From contig NC_048541.1 of NCBI RefSeq assembly GCF_902806685.2, positions 6,755,465 through 6,819,464 of the forward strand: a DNA stretch of 64,000 bases. The letters run 5' to 3'. This DNA is from Maniola hyperantus. Lineage: Eukaryota; Arthropoda; Insecta; Lepidoptera; Nymphalidae. Made by a program: the position numbers and the translations under genes. The notes beneath the pieces are model-generated. The model saw only the letters and a program-made list of their open reading frames with translations. It ran no database searches and was not told the origin of the DNA. Within the stretch, counting starts at the first letter, position 1. Each line of letters starts with the position of its first letter. Shown one piece after another: positions 1 to 11,864 of the stretch.

Positions 1-805
1 TCAAAACTTGGTCCACACTTCAGGTGGTACTTATTTAGCCCAACGGTTTAGCTTGGTAATTCAGAGAGACAATAGCGCCAGTGTCTTGGACACCATGCCC
101 GATTAAGGCTCACTTTGAAGCGTATATTTTTGTAAATATTTTATTTATTAGTTTCTTGTAAAAAATCTTTATCTTGAAAGTATAATATTCAACCTCAAAC
201 TCAAAGTTTATTTCATGTAGGACAGCTTGCGTCGCTTATCCTACGTCTCAACACTCACATCGCAAATACTTACTACAGTTACTTTTTACAGAATTATTCG
301 CCAAGAAATTTGGCAGTTACACTTTTCAAAAGTTATTATAGCAATATTATTAATGTAGGTACCAAACAATTTTCTACACTATCTAGTGGGCAACTGAAAG
401 CACAGTCGATTGCTTGAAGAAAGATCACCAATACTAGTGAACATGATCAATAAAACTAACTGTTATTATAATAGACATATAGTTTAGTTCGTGATTGTAA
501 CCTATCTTTCTTACATGGCTGGATAGAGAATGAAAAAGTTAATCCGTCTATAAAAGGTCAGCAGACTTCAGAATTTCTTCAGAAGAATTCAGCTTCGGGC
601 AAATGTTCGGGGATTAGTAGAGATAAACGTTGGTAATATTCTTTGAACACAATTACTCTGGGCGCAAAGAATCTTGTCAATCTCGATTCTCGAGAAACAA
701 GAATTAAAGCTTAAGAAAATAATGGCTTATTTTTATTGGTCGGTAACTCAGACGATAACTCGATACACAGCATGCGGGGACTTCCCGCAGGCGGGATAGC
801 GATTA

Positions 806-954
806 AGGGATGATTTATGCCAATGCACGGGCATGGCACGGTGAAGCATAAACTGCTTCATATAAAATGTTTGTGATATTGTGAATCCGTGCCTCGTCCG
901 CGCCTCGTACGTGGTACGGCCCGCGCCAGCCACGTGTTGGCATAAATCCTCCCT
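806..954. mobile_element. Short inverted-repeat element (MITE-like)
   Basis: The ends are inverted copies: AGGGATGATTTATGCCAA on the left and TTGGCATAAATCCTCCCT on the right, with about two mismatches. The interior is GC-rich compared with the flanks. No coding capacity is seen. No convincing target duplication was resolved. Confidence 0.5.
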
Positions 955-1676
955 AAGTAGTGAAATTCACTACGTCTCAGTAGTTAAAGTAATCTTCCAT
1001 GATTTCTATACACTGCTATATAATATGTTACAAACTTTTTAATATTTAGAAACTTGCGGCATCATTTTTCAGGAGCAAATGAAACTAAAAATACCTTTTC
1101 GGTTAACGCCTTTAGATACTGCGGCAAGATTGCGTATACTTAAAAACCTTATACTTACGAGAGTAGTATTTTCTTTTCGAATGCCTTTGCTCAATTCCAC
1201 GAGGATATATACAGAGACAGTAATCAAATTGAAGTATTACTGATTACCCAGTTTGTTCACGAATTCTTATTGGATTCCGTTGTACTTGAAATTGTGTTAT
1301 TTTGAACAAGTTTCGTATTTTGTGTCTTTTGAGTTTGAAATCATTTTCAGTCGACAATTATTATTATAGAAGTACAAAATCTTAGACTATTTTGGGAAAG
1401 TTGATTTCAGGAAACGTGGCTGTGCTAAATCGTATCTAACGCAAACCTCTAAACTTCAGGTAACTTCGTGTCAGAAATTAGATCCAAATTAATGTCCATA
1501 AAATACCTAAAGTTATAATATGGTAAAGAACACGGCCAAAGTTCGTAATTAATGAACACGTGGAGTGACTTCATGCATGGGCGGACTAATCCGTGGTCAC
1601 AACATGAGCAGTGAGCAGTCAAGCGGCTGCACAATCATACATATTGCATGCGAAACGACGGTGAATGTGACACGGG

Positions 1677-2181
1677 CATGCAAGCAGCGAGATGTCAATG
1701 TTGTCCATCTACATCACGGACTTATAATATATTACCTTTACATCTATACTAATATATAAAATTGAAGTGTCTGGCTGTAATTTCGAAATAACTACCTTAT
1801 AGCTAAAACTATACCATAAATGAATCACAAAGTTCTTTTTTGAAAATGTTATTCTTTGGATAATCCTCCACTTTTTTGTGAAAGTCCCATCAAAATAGGT
1901 TCAGCCGTTTCAAATATTAGCCCGTTTAAACAGACAGACAGACAAAAATTTTAAATCGTGTGATTCATTTATGGTATAGTTTTAGCTTAATAGGTAGTTA
2001 TTTCGAAATTACAGCCAGACACTTCAATTAATTTTATTACTAACAAAATGGATGTAATATCTGAAATAAAGATGATTATTATTAATTTTATATATTAGTA
2101 TAGATGTTTGTATAGGTATAGGTTTGGATATTATACGTCCATGATGTAGATGGACAAAATTGACATCTCGCTGCTTGCATG
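1677..2181. repeat. Long foldback inverted repeat
   Basis: The left arm (1677-1829) and right arm (1959-2181) are inverted copies. The outer parts (1677-1721 and 2138-2181) match almost perfectly, as do the inner parts (1761-1829 and 1959-2028). The right arm holds about 60 extra bases near 2029-2090. The loop contains a short CAGA-type microsatellite at 1931-1943. The sequence would fold into a long hairpin if transcribed. It is probably a nonautonomous transposon. Confidence 0.75.
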
Positions 2182-2390
2182 CTTGATATGTATTTCTTAT
2201 ATGTATTTAAAAATATTTAGGGCGTAATAGTTACCTAGAGATCAAGCAAACGAGAAAATTTGGGAACCTAAAATTAAAATGTATTGTTAAAAACAATTGA
2301 AATAATAAGTCGTTCTCACTGCTCTGTGCCGTGTGCGTCGTAACATAAGTATATAACATACCTACATTACATTATATATTTTTTTTCTAG

Positions 2391-2481
2391 TTGTACAACT
2401 TCTTTAACGCCCTACTGAGTCATATGAGAGAAACCAGTGGAAGACCGTCCTCTGAAAAGACTTCAAGGACAGCATCCGTTA
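2391..2481 (+). CDS. Phosphatase exon 1 in window: N-terminal region
   Basis: The exon follows a pyrimidine-rich acceptor (TTTTTTCTAG) and ends before GTAAGT in phase 1. It starts LYNFFNALLSHM, which resembles the segment just after the IQ region in PPEF/RdgC proteins. A Ser/Thr/Arg-rich stretch follows. It is internal: the open frame enters from an upstream exon outside the window. Confidence 0.85.
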
Positions 2482-4653
2482 GTAAGTAGAATCTGGACGT
2501 ATACCTATAATATAATTTTAGCATAATAATACCATGTAAGTAGCATTGTGATACTAGATATAGGTAAAGGTAGGTAGTAGAATATTTCCATTTATACGTT
2601 AGTTTAAAAAATATGATAGATATTAGGTATATTGGTTGATACTTATGGTTTTATTGTAATAAAAAAAAGAGATGAAACTATAAAAGAGAGCAGACTAAAG
2701 GATAAAAATCAGTCCAGTGGCTCTTCAACACGGAGTTTGAAGGGCTTTTAGATAAAAGTTGTGGAACTAATGACTCAGTAACTGTATCTACCTACGTAGT
2801 ACGAGTATGTACAAAATATTTTAACGATAGAGGAAAAATATTTTTATTTCGGAGGCCTTTTGTGCGATTATCGAAATATCTCAACTACGAACAGATTTCT
2901 GTATCATATCTCTCACGAAGTTTTATACCTTTAATAGCTGTTCTTTTCATAGATCGAGAAAAAAATTAATGTTCTTTCAATACGGACGAGTTTCGCAGTA
3001 GGTGCCGCCTTCGTGATAATAATATGTGGAACAAAGATGAAATTAGACTACTGAAAAGCTTTATTTTTGTCTATTTTGAGCTTGTTTTATTTTTCAGACT
3101 TTAACTTGTAGGTAAAATTATTGTAAATTAGTTCTGTAGTATCTCAGTAACTGCTTTAAAAACTGCGGTATTTTGTAGCATTGAATAATCGAATCAACTT
3201 GTTTTTGGAACAATTGTCACCACAATTTCAAGACTATATTTTTAAATGTCAATGGACCCCGCAATCGTCTTCAACGATTTTATTAATGAATCTCGTTAAA
3301 AGATTCATTATATAAACTTGGGAGACATTTAATTAATTTATCACAATGAAGAATTTCACGACGATTCCTCGCGAGCTTTCTGTCTGCTGAAAATAACCCT
3401 CTATCTTTACACAATAGCCAGAGTTATGTTGACCGTTAAACTTGTAACTATGGGAAACCGGTAAAATAGCAAGGAGTTTTATAACAATGGCACGACTTGA
3501 ATGACCTCTTTATCGCCAAAGTTATGTCGTTATGACGTTATGATTTAGATAATGTCCCACACGTTTTATTTTCATATTTCCTTTATAATTTCTGGCTCTC
3601 GTTTTATATTTTGAAATATGATGAAAAGTTTAATTTTATCTATTTACAAAAGTGGATGTCATAATATTGCCACTTTCTTCACTAACTAGTTTTTAGAGTT
3701 CGTTGTGGCACCGACATTCCGAGCTGTTAAAAGCTTGAAACACACACAACGCGAGACTGTCATGTCGAGATAGTAGGTACCTATAGTACCTATAGTACCT
3801 ATAGTACCTACTTTGACTTTGTTCAGACTTTACTTAGACTTAAAACCTTGTTATAACTGATAAATCTGTCACTACTAACGTCTGTCAAACTAAAGTTAAA
3901 GTACGCTCTATAAAGTTAAAGTACGATCTCAAACCTTAGGCGGTAGGCGCAAGGCCTACTGACGGAATGGAGTGGCGACAAGGCGCGGCTACTTTTATTA
4001 TACTAACTTAAACTAAGCATATTTGATATACGGTTGAAATAGTTAGAACTAAAATGACCCCGAGCTGCGATGAGCAGTGAGCACTCAGAGGTCGCAGCGC
4101 ACGAGCTGCCAGCCGACTCACACCCATATCACTGTGCATTAGTCGCTACTCGCCACGCCTCTACTCCATCTGGTGCGTTCGGTCTGCGCTGGCTTTTACT
4201 TTCACAAACTCCACCATAGGACATCATACAGAACGCACGCGCACATTGCGTACGATTCATAATACAATGAATTGTATAAAGCACGTCACACTGCAACGCG
4301 TTACCTTCTGGTTATGCACATAAGCGGCGATGCGCTATAGCGGTAGCTATGGCACCATGTACATATATTATTGTGTCCATGACGGCACCAATGTGCGCTC
4401 GGTAGTGTGAACACCTTATTACAGGAGCCGCGGCGCCACCGCGCGTTTTGTGTTGCAACCTTTAAAGAAGCCATAACTATTTTTTGTTCAGCAAAAATAA
4501 GAAGCTTTTTGCATTAAAGCGGGATGAGTGTTTGCATAAAGAATTACTCTCGGGATTTTAGAGATTGTTCCCGTTTGTAGTTTCTGTTGTAAAATCTTAG
4601 TATAAGCAACGGTGGTCGTATATGGACTTTTTAACAACTATTTAATGTTTCAG
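2482..4653. other. Intron between exons 1 and 2
   Basis: This AT-rich intron has no ORF of note. It holds a short tandem run of CTATAGTAC at about 3778-3811. After that come segments (3812-3935) resembling the short inverted-repeat element found at 43678-43810. A GC-richer stretch at about 4050-4440 has no recognised feature. Confidence 0.5.
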
Positions 4654-4799
4654 CGGAACAGGTATTTTCTGAGGAGTCCGATGAAGGTGGGGGCGTCGAC
4701 GAGACTGCTCCGCCGAAAAATTCTCGTGACCCCGACATCGAGTTTCCTTTGCAAAGAAAAGATATAGATTTACTTATTGAGATATTTAGAAAGAAGAAA
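4654..4799 (+). CDS. Phosphatase exon 2 in window: acidic linker and start of PPP domain
   Basis: The acceptor is TTTCAG and the donor GTAAGT. The exon adds an acidic linker (EESDEGGG region) and then a helix-like stretch ending in KDIDLLIEIFRKKK. This matches the helix that opens the catalytic domain in PPEF proteins. The phase-1 junction with the previous exon restores a Thr codon. It ends in phase 0. Confidence 0.9.
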
Positions 4800-5271
4800 G
4801 TAAGTAGTGATATAGATATTATGTATAATACTTGAATTGACTTGTAGAAATCTCGTAATTATTATTGTGGGTTTTAAAAACTGATAAGTCGGCAGTTTAG
4901 CATACTGAAATTGTAAGTAAGACTGACTAGCTGGGTTAGGTATCATTCATCATCGAGGCAACCTTACGAGGCTTTGGCAAATAGAGCTATCACGACGCTG
5001 CCGTACTTAATGAAGACTCAGCTACAGAAGAACGAAATATTATGCAAAGAATCAAGAATATGATGAAACGTAGTAGCTCATTATTTGATATTGTAAAGCT
5101 TGTCACATCACATCACACGCTAGACTAAACAAGCCAACGTCAATGCCATCTGATTACAATGCCAGTGATGTTTGTAGTTTGTACACACCGTTTGTAGTAA
5201 GATTTATGTATACCTACTATGAATAAGTACACAATCATACTTTGATCATAGCATGCATAATTTTAGGACTG

Positions 5272-5491
5272 TTTCATCGTCATGATCAACCCATCGCCGG
5301 CTCACTACAGAGCACGGGTCTCTTCTCAGAGTGAGAAGGGTTTTGGCCATAGTCTACCACGCTGGCCATGTGCGGATTGGTAGACTTCACACACTTTTGA
5401 GAACATTATGGAGAACTCTCAGGCATGCCCGGGATCGAACCCCCGACCTCCGCTTAGAAGGCGGACGTCCTAACCACTAGGCTATCACAAC
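5272..5491 (-). mobile_element. tRNA-Arg-like SINE (family E), minus strand
   Basis: On the minus strand the head reads like a tRNA: A-box TAGCCTAGTGGT and B-box GGTTCGATCCC. A 7-nt anticodon loop CTTCTAA would give anticodon TCT. The body continues through the ACTATGGCCAAAACC region and ends in an ATGATC/ATGACG-type tail. Other copies lie at 8700, 14219, 43575, 47035 and 56108. It is a SINE, not a functional tRNA gene, because the 3' side lacks a mature tRNA end. Confidence 0.75.
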
Positions 5492-5547
5492 TTCGGACTG
5501 TTTAGGATGTATAAATTGAAAACTATAGTAATGTTGATGTTTTCCAG

Positions 5548-5712
5548 CACCGTTTACATCCGAAGCAAGTAGCGCAAATTCTAAAGGAGGCAGCCCAGAT
5601 GTTGAAGAGATTACCAAACATAAACGTCGCAACGACTTCGATTTCTAGTCAAATTACTATTTGCGGAGACTTGCATGGCAAACTAGACGATTTACTAGTA
5701 ATATTTCACAAG
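5548..5712 (+). CDS. Phosphatase exon 3 in window: GDLHG metal site
   Basis: This 55-codon phase-0 exon lies between TTTTCCAG and GTAAGT. It holds the first PPP signature, GDLHGKLDDL, whose Asp and His bind the first metal ion. The preceding segment (HPKQVAQILKEAAQMLKRLP) is the usual helix before this strand. Confidence 0.97.
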
Positions 5713-5894
5713 GTAAGTTTTATGTCACCTAACTCAAATGACTATTTTACTTTTTCTAGTAGGTATCGCTTTAACAGTAGATCTTTTTATCCGAGAAGTT
5801 TTACCTCAGAATTTTTCTGACCGAAGTATTTGTTTTCATGAATAAATTAGACGTAGCTATGCAAAATTGATCCTGCATGAACAGTTTTGAAAAG

Positions 5895-6330
5895 AAACCC
5901 GGCGAAGTGCGAGTCAGACTCGCTCACTGAGGGTTCTGTATTCGAGTATTTTTTTCGAAATTTTGCGATAAATCAAAAACTAATATAAATAAAAATAAAT
6001 AAAAATCTGTTTTAGAATGTACAGTTAAAGCACTTTCACATTCACATGATATCCTCATGAGGGTACCATATGAAAATATAAAGACAATTTTTATAGATAA
6101 TTACGTGATCTACAATTTGGTCCAACATATTTTTATGATAAAACTTACCGTTTGGCTGAAAAATGCAAAAAACGATATTTGCGAACTTTGACCTTGAATT
6201 TTATTTTTTGCAAATCTATGGTGACTTTCACATTTCATTTATAATGGTGTACCAAATATTCAAACAAATTTCAGCTCTATGCGAATTATAGTAACCTTGA
6301 ATGTTTAATTTGACTGGACTAGAATATTTC
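5895..6330 (+). repeat. Interspersed repeat family C, degenerate copy
   Basis: It starts CCCGGCGAAGTGCGAGTCAG and continues through TAAATAAAAATCTGTTTTAG. This matches the head of the better copies at 45723 and 58253. The 3' part has decayed. Confidence 0.5.
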
Positions 6331-7213
6331 TGTGTAGATTGTTTCATAATAATGTTGAGACATGAAAATATAGGTACCTTTACATATCTACCTTTCATGA
6401 CCATAGCTCAAAAAGTGATAATTCGTGGACTTATTTCGTCTTATTTATAAGTACCTAATCTAATGAAATATCAAAATATATTTAAGTACTTAAGCTATCT
6501 TTATGTTTCCATTTTTCAAAAGGGAAATACTAGAAGAAGTAATATTAAAAAATAGGAGGAATATTTTTTTATAATATTCCTATAATAATAGTTGAGTTTA
6601 AGTAATTTTTATAATATGAAGATCCTTAGATTTTTGGGGAGTTACTTATAGGTTACATAAAGGTAGGTAGATTTGTAATGCTCATACAAATTAATATACT
6701 TTATTACGTGATCTAATTTCAATATTTTTTATTATAGAATTGAGCAAAGCCACCCTTTGTCAAACAAGTCGGTTCTGAAACTACACACACAGTAGGAACC
6801 TTTCATGTATCTATTGATTCTAACATTTCTATTGAAAACGTGTTGTTCCATTGTTCTCTATTTAGTCGTCGCTTTTTGTCGTATTCACATGGCTAATGAT
6901 AAACATTCGCTTTTTGCGTAGGACGATATGAAAGATTACCAACCTTTCGTCGTTTGTTGCTTTTATGATAGCCGTTAAAGAATTTCTTTTATGTAGGTAT
7001 CCAATCCTACTGATAGCAAATGGCAATAGAGTTAAATGTTATAAAATAAACAAATTGTGGTACTAGTGTTAATGACATATGGACCAGGTAACCTTGAATA
7101 ATTATTGAAATGAAAATCAAAAACGAAACTACAAAGACATCTAAATATATAGAACGAAAAGGTGACTGACTGACTGACTGAATGTATAGTAAATGAATGT
7201 ATGACTGAATGAT

Positions 7214-7849
7214 AGTAACATTAATTTAATGATAAATAACGATACATTGAAAATAGAAGAGACTACAACTTTTTTGGGGATAACCTTAGATGCGAAGCTT
7301 CAATGGGGCACCCATATAATATCAACTCTTGCTAGCAAATTGAGCTCTGCCGCTTACGCTGTTAGAAAGATTCGGCAGGTAACTGACGTGGAAACCGCAA
7401 ACATAGTATATTTTGCTTACTTCCATAGTATTATGTCTTATGGAATCTTAATATGGGGTAAAGCGGCAGATATTGGGAGAATTTTTGTATTACAAAAAAG
7501 GGCAATACGCGCAATTTATAACTTAAGACCACGCGATTCCCTTCGAGAGAAATTTAAGGAAATAGATATCCTTACTGTAGCCTCTCAATATATTTAAAAT
7601 AACATAATTTTTGTAAGACAAAATATTCTTAGTTACAAGAAAATTGGTGATCTACTCAATAGGCTAACTAGAAACAAAGACAAGCTTGCAGCTTCTACCT
7701 TCCGCCTCAGGAAAGCCTAAAAGTCATTTGTGGGTATGGGTATTACCTTTTATAATAAAATCCCGCAAACTATTTTGGACTTACCTTTGCACAAGTTTAA
7801 AAAATCTATTAAAAATATGCTCCTGAAAAAAGCATATTTACACAATTGA
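7214..7849 (+). pseudogene. LINE ORF2 C-terminal fragment, two in-frame stops
   Basis: The frame is open from the truncation point to TAA at 7595. It encodes the region after the RT catalytic site, with the typical FLGITLDAKLQWGTHI and LQKRAIRAIYNL motifs. The same frame continues as recognisable protein (IIFVRQN, FYNKIPQ) past TAA at 7595 and TAA at 7718 to TGA at 7847, so the copy is dead. The sequence suggests the Jockey-like group, but the clade was not tested. Confidence 0.75.
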
Positions 7850-8114
7850 AGATTATCTAAATGATAAAAGAGCGTGGATTTGACCTGCAGCTCGTTCCAG
7901 CAACGCACAAGACTGCAAATACTATTTTATACATGGCATAATCTTGTACCTATATCAAATATTTGAAAAAGAGCAACCGCTGCGTTTCTTGCTGGTTCTT
8001 CTCGGTAGGAAAGGCATTCCGAACCAGTGGTAGATGCATCCGACTATTCGTAAGTACTTGTAAAAGTTTATACGAATAAAAAAGATTTTTATTTTATTTA
8101 TTTATTTATTTTAT
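7214..8114 (+). mobile_element. 5'-truncated non-LTR retrotransposon (LINE)
   Basis: The insert is flanked by AATGAT on both sides (7208-7213 and 8115-8120) and ends in a TTTA-rich tail. It contains only the C-terminal part of a reverse-transcriptase ORF and a 3' UTR. Truncation at the 5' end is typical of LINE insertion. Confidence 0.75.
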
Positions 8115-8699
8115 AATGATCTATCAACACATCGCTCAAACTATTTTTGGCATGCGGATAGCTATTATGACGTAGACATCCGCTAAGAAAGGATTTTTGA
8201 AAATTCAACCCTGGGGGTAAAATAGGGGTTTGTTTGTGAAGTCCACGCGGACGAAGTATATACTATAGTCTATACATATGGCGAAAACTTTTAGCCGATA
8301 GGTACATCTTCTACAACAAAAAGGCTTCTAACAATAGTAAGTATATGAAGAGGATATTCACAGGCTCTATAATATAGATATAGGTTGAAGTACCTGGCAC
8401 AAACCCAAATGGCATTCAGCAGTATGCAGTTTCAAGTGACAATAGAAAATATTGCGGGAAATGGTGTCGTAGGAAAACAGTATAAGACGAGACGTTTCGA
8501 CCCAGTGACGAGAACAAAGTTGTTAACCCATTGACCTTATCGCTTAATGGAATTTTTAGAATAGCAGTTAAAATGGGTTACTGCAGACACGTTACAAGAG
8601 TGTTGCAACATTCAGTTAATGTCGGTGCTATAAGTTTACTCTCTGTACGCTATAATTTAGTCTAGTATTTTTAGTTATTATGTAAAGATTACGTTGGTA

Positions 8700-8855
8700 C
8701 ATCATCGTCATGATCATCATGATCAACCCATAGCCGGCTCCCAGAGCACGGGTCTCCTCTCAGCATGTTGTCGATGTTTCCCTTCACCGTTAAAGCGAGT
8801 GATATTTAATTTCTTAAAACGCACATAACTCCGAAAAGTTAGAGGTGCAATTAAT
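8700..8855 (-). mobile_element. Partial family E SINE, minus strand
   Basis: It begins with the ATCATCGTCATGATC-type tail and CCCATAGCCGGCTC. It lacks the middle of the body and the tRNA-like head. Confidence 0.5.
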
Positions 8856-9360
8856 ATAACTTGCTTTAACGGTGAAGGAAACGATTACTAACGATTACAT
8901 TTTCATTTGAAGTATTTGAAGACAATTTGTCTTGAGACGTAGGTATGTTTTCGCATATTAAGGGCGGTTTGACGTCAAGAAATAGGGTCTGCAATACTAA
9001 CAATTGAGGAGTGGCCCACGCTTCACGCGTCATCCAATTTGTACGACAGCGGACATGCGAACCACTTGATTGATAGGCCGCCTGTTACCCTGTATGACCT
9101 CGTTTATGTTTTTATTGTTTTTCTATTGTCTTCCTGTCACAGTTATTAAATGTGCAACTGTAAGAGCTAGCGCGCACCATGGTAAATTTCCGTACGTTTT
9201 TCCCCCGCAAAATCTGTGAACTATAGAACTACGTAGATATATGAAAGCGCGCGCACTGCGAAATTAATTCCACACCGGTTTTTTAATACTTTTAAATTCT
9301 AATTTATGGATTTTAAAACGCACCGCAACTCACCTCACCATGATGCGCGCTAGCTCTAAA

Positions 9361-9582
9361 CCATACTAATGTAAATGTAATATTATAAAGGTGAAAGTGC
9401 TGTATCGTTCTGTCTGTTAGATTTTCATGACCTATCTGCATTACCGACTTTGACGAAATTTGGGAGAGATATCTTGTTTGGAGACGGACAAAGACTACTT
9501 TTTGTCCCGGAAAATCAAAGAGTTCCTGTGGGATCTTAAAAGAACCGATATCCACGTGGACGAAGTCACGAACATCATCTAG
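9361..9582 (+). mobile_element. Helitron-like repeat family B, diverged
   Basis: It begins near CCATACTAATG, carries CTGTCTGTTAG in place of the longer GTCT run, and ends CATCTAG. It matches the better copies at 11351 and 22622 with many substitutions. Confidence 0.5.
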
Positions 9583-9642
9583 TACTTACCTTCTTATTTA
9601 TTATATTGTACGGCTGAAAGTGGAAGTGTGGTTGCATTTAGA

Positions 9643-10281
9643 TTTAACCGGTTACTCATATGTAGATGTAGTGGTAGCAGTTGGTTAAATCTAATTAGTG
9701 TATCAAACGCATTCGACAAAAATGGGCTACGCCAAGCTTCACGCTTTACAAACGTGTCTAGTACAATTATTTACAAAAACAAATATTTTTCTTTCTTCCT
9801 TCTAGTTGACCCCGATCAGATTTTCTTTTGGGCCCAATCTATAATTTGCCAAATCCCTACTGTTTAGTCAAATGTAACCGGCTACATCTTTGCCGCAAAT
9901 AAACGGGTTACATTTACATATTTTAGCGTTTAAACTATCCCGAGTGATTTCCATTATAACCGAATGTACCGGTTTTCCGAATGGGTTCAAAACTAGTCGG
10001 GCTAACATCGACTAAACATGTGAGTAAAGCCGAGTGTGAGACAGTAGGGCGATTGTCTAAAACCTGCATCAATCATTATTACAATCTCAATTGTTCTGAT
10101 TGGCTGAATTTGTGCGATTCTTGTTGCAACAATGCATTGTGGCCAATAGTGAGCGAGCATTAACCAATCAGAGATGATTGCGATCGTGACATTGTAGCTG
10201 TCAAACAACCGCGGTAGGGCCACAGGTTACATCTAGGTTTAACCAACTACTACCAGCCGCGCCTAGTTGTAGCCGGTTAAA
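9643..10281. mobile_element. Inverted-repeat DNA element, about 640 bp
   Basis: The ends are inverted copies of about 55 bp with mismatches, starting TTTAACCGGTTAC on the left and, on the reverse strand, TTTAACCGGCTAC on the right. Both continue through AGTTGGTTAAA. The interior has only short ORFs on both strands with no recognisable domain. Confidence 0.55.
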
Positions 10282-10611
10282 AATAGGCGTTGAGGCACTT
10301 CAGCTTTTAACCGTTTTGTGTTTAGCTAAAAAAGTTGACACCTACAAGGGTATGTTATACTTAATACAAGATTAACTGTTGTATGCTGTAGAGCAAAGGT
10401 CTGATAAACTCCATATCCTTCCGTAGCAGGGTACCTAATGAAGCATGTTTGTGCAAACCGACGTCGGAACACGGGATTGCGTAACGTTATTATAACTGGC
10501 TACGGAGCAGTGACGTAGTTTGGCAGGCTATGGGACGAGAATGACGGAAAATTGAGGCAAGGGAGAGATCAAATACCATAATTATAATGCTACTAATACC
10601 TACCTATAGTA

Positions 10612-10771
10612 GGTACGCGACAGGTCGAGATGACAATCGAGATATAAGGCGGGGGGGCGCCCCGTATACCCGCACGTCACCCGCGCTATCCCGCACCGGG
10701 TTAGCGCGGGGTCCATGCGGGTGTGCGGGGCGTTCCCACCCCGATCGACATCTCGACCTGTCGCGTTCTAT
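10612..10771. mobile_element. GC-rich MITE family F, copy 1
   Basis: The inverted ends GTACGCGACAGGTCGAGATG and CATCTCGACCTGTCGCGTTC enclose a GC-rich core with further short inverted repeats such as CCCGCGCTA and TTAGCGCGGG. Other copies lie at 15010, 32742 and 36074. Confidence 0.7.
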
Positions 10772-11068
10772 AGTTACCGTGGACCTGAAAATCATGGATA
10801 AATCCTATTTTACCTTCCTCCATATTTTATAAGCTCAACATACCTAGTTATGAGTTTGAAAGTCAGAAAGTATGGTCTTGGTAAAATTATTACATGAAAT
10901 AAATTACACCTTATTAAAAGAATCGGAGAAGTTTTAGACTCGAAATATAAGTAATCCTTTAAGCCTTGACAAGTAGGTACTTAATTTTTTAAACCAAACC
11001 ATTTTTTCCTTGTTTCACAAAGTCTAAAAAATACAAATTCTATTTAACTCGAAAGATTGAAGCAATAG

Positions 11069-11272
11069 TTATAAATCACCTGAATGAGAACATGCAATTT
11101 CCACATTCAAGTCGAATTTAGAAGATACGCTGTAATGGGAGCAGAAACGCTTCTCGTAGAGAGATGGCATTTGTCTGAGACCGAGACAATAGACAGGCAT
11201 AATATGGATCACACTAAATAAAATTATTATTGTGTAATGCAAATGGATTGGATGGATTCCGACCAAGGCCAT
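11069..11272 (-). other. Short open frame shared with 12178-12612
   Basis: The 67-codon minus-strand frame shares a short similar stretch (IHIMP and FCSHY) with the larger frame at 12178-12612. This probably reflects a diverged DNA repeat rather than a gene. No domain is recognised. Confidence 0.15.
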
Positions 11273-11350
11273 TCAAATTCAAGGCCGTGATTTGTAAAAG
11301 TCCCTACTGTTGACAATGATAATGATGAATGTAAAATATGGAGAAGATTA

Positions 11351-11511
11351 TCCATACTAATATTATAAATGCGAAAGTGTGTCTGCCTGTCTGTCTGTCT
11401 GATATAGGTAGCTTGCATCCCGGGGAAGGACATAGGCTACTTTTAATCCCGGAAAATCAAAGAGTTCCCACGAGTTTAAAAACCTAAATCGAAGTCGCGG
11501 GCATCATCTAG
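11351..11511 (+). mobile_element. Helitron-like repeat family B
   Basis: It starts TCCATACTAATATTATAAAT, has a CTGTCTGTCTGTCTG run, and ends GTCGCGGGCATCATCTAG. It is preceded by A and followed by T, as expected for Helitron insertion between A and T. It is nonautonomous: no coding capacity is seen. Confidence 0.6.
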
Positions 11512-11649
11512 TTATCCATAATTTAGCTGCGAACAAATAAAACTACAATTGGACAAAATGTATTTTTATTTATTTAGGACCGATTTTTCAATCGTCAAAT
11601 AACTTTTAACTGATAAATAAGAGGTTTGACAATTTTTGTATAAGAAAAA

Positions 11650-11864
11650 TAGCTTATGCTCGCGACTTCGTCCGCGTGGACTACACAAATTTCAAACCCC
11701 TATTTCACCCCCTTAGGGGTTGAATTTTCAAAAATCGTTTCTTAGCGGATGCCTACGTCATAATAGCTATCTGCACGCCAAATTTCAGCCCGATCCGTCC
11801 AGTAGTTTGAGCTGTGCGTTGATAGATCAGTCAGTCAGTCACCTTTTCCATTTATATATTTAGA
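11650..11864 (-). mobile_element. Helitron-like repeat family A, first of a head-to-tail pair
   Basis: In minus orientation it starts TCTAAATATATAAATGG, has three GACT units, and ends near CGCGAGCATAAGCTA. The final CTAG has mutated. It directly abuts the next copy at 11865. Confidence 0.6.

Larger units (their letters stand above)
1..2390. other. Upstream intron or flank of the phosphatase gene
   Basis: No coding exon was recognised here. The first visible exon starts in the middle of the protein, so this stretch is most simply an intron of the phosphatase gene. I looked for the expected IQ-motif exon (basic, with W-Y-R-R type residues) on the + strand and did not find it. The stretch contains a short inverted-repeat element and a long foldback, listed separately. 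Confidence 0.5.
7139..8270 (+). mobile_element. Helitron-like repeat (family A) split by a LINE
   Basis: The 5' piece (TCTAAATATAT...GACTGACTGACTG, 7139-7175) and the 3' piece (CTATCAACACATCGC... to the CACGCGGACGAAG region near 8258) match the intact family-A copy at 17594-17817. The LINE at 7214-8114 sits between them. Confidence 0.6.

Noticed and set aside
1080..1140. Possible upstream exon of the phosphatase after TTTTTCAG near 1071
   Set aside because: Translation after the AG does not resemble the IQ region or any PPEF segment, and no good donor follows.
5420..5491. Functional tRNA genes at SINE heads (also 21449, 25419, 46233, 56108)
   Set aside because: The A and B boxes are present but the acceptor stems do not close, and each head runs into a SINE body and tail that recur elsewhere in the window.
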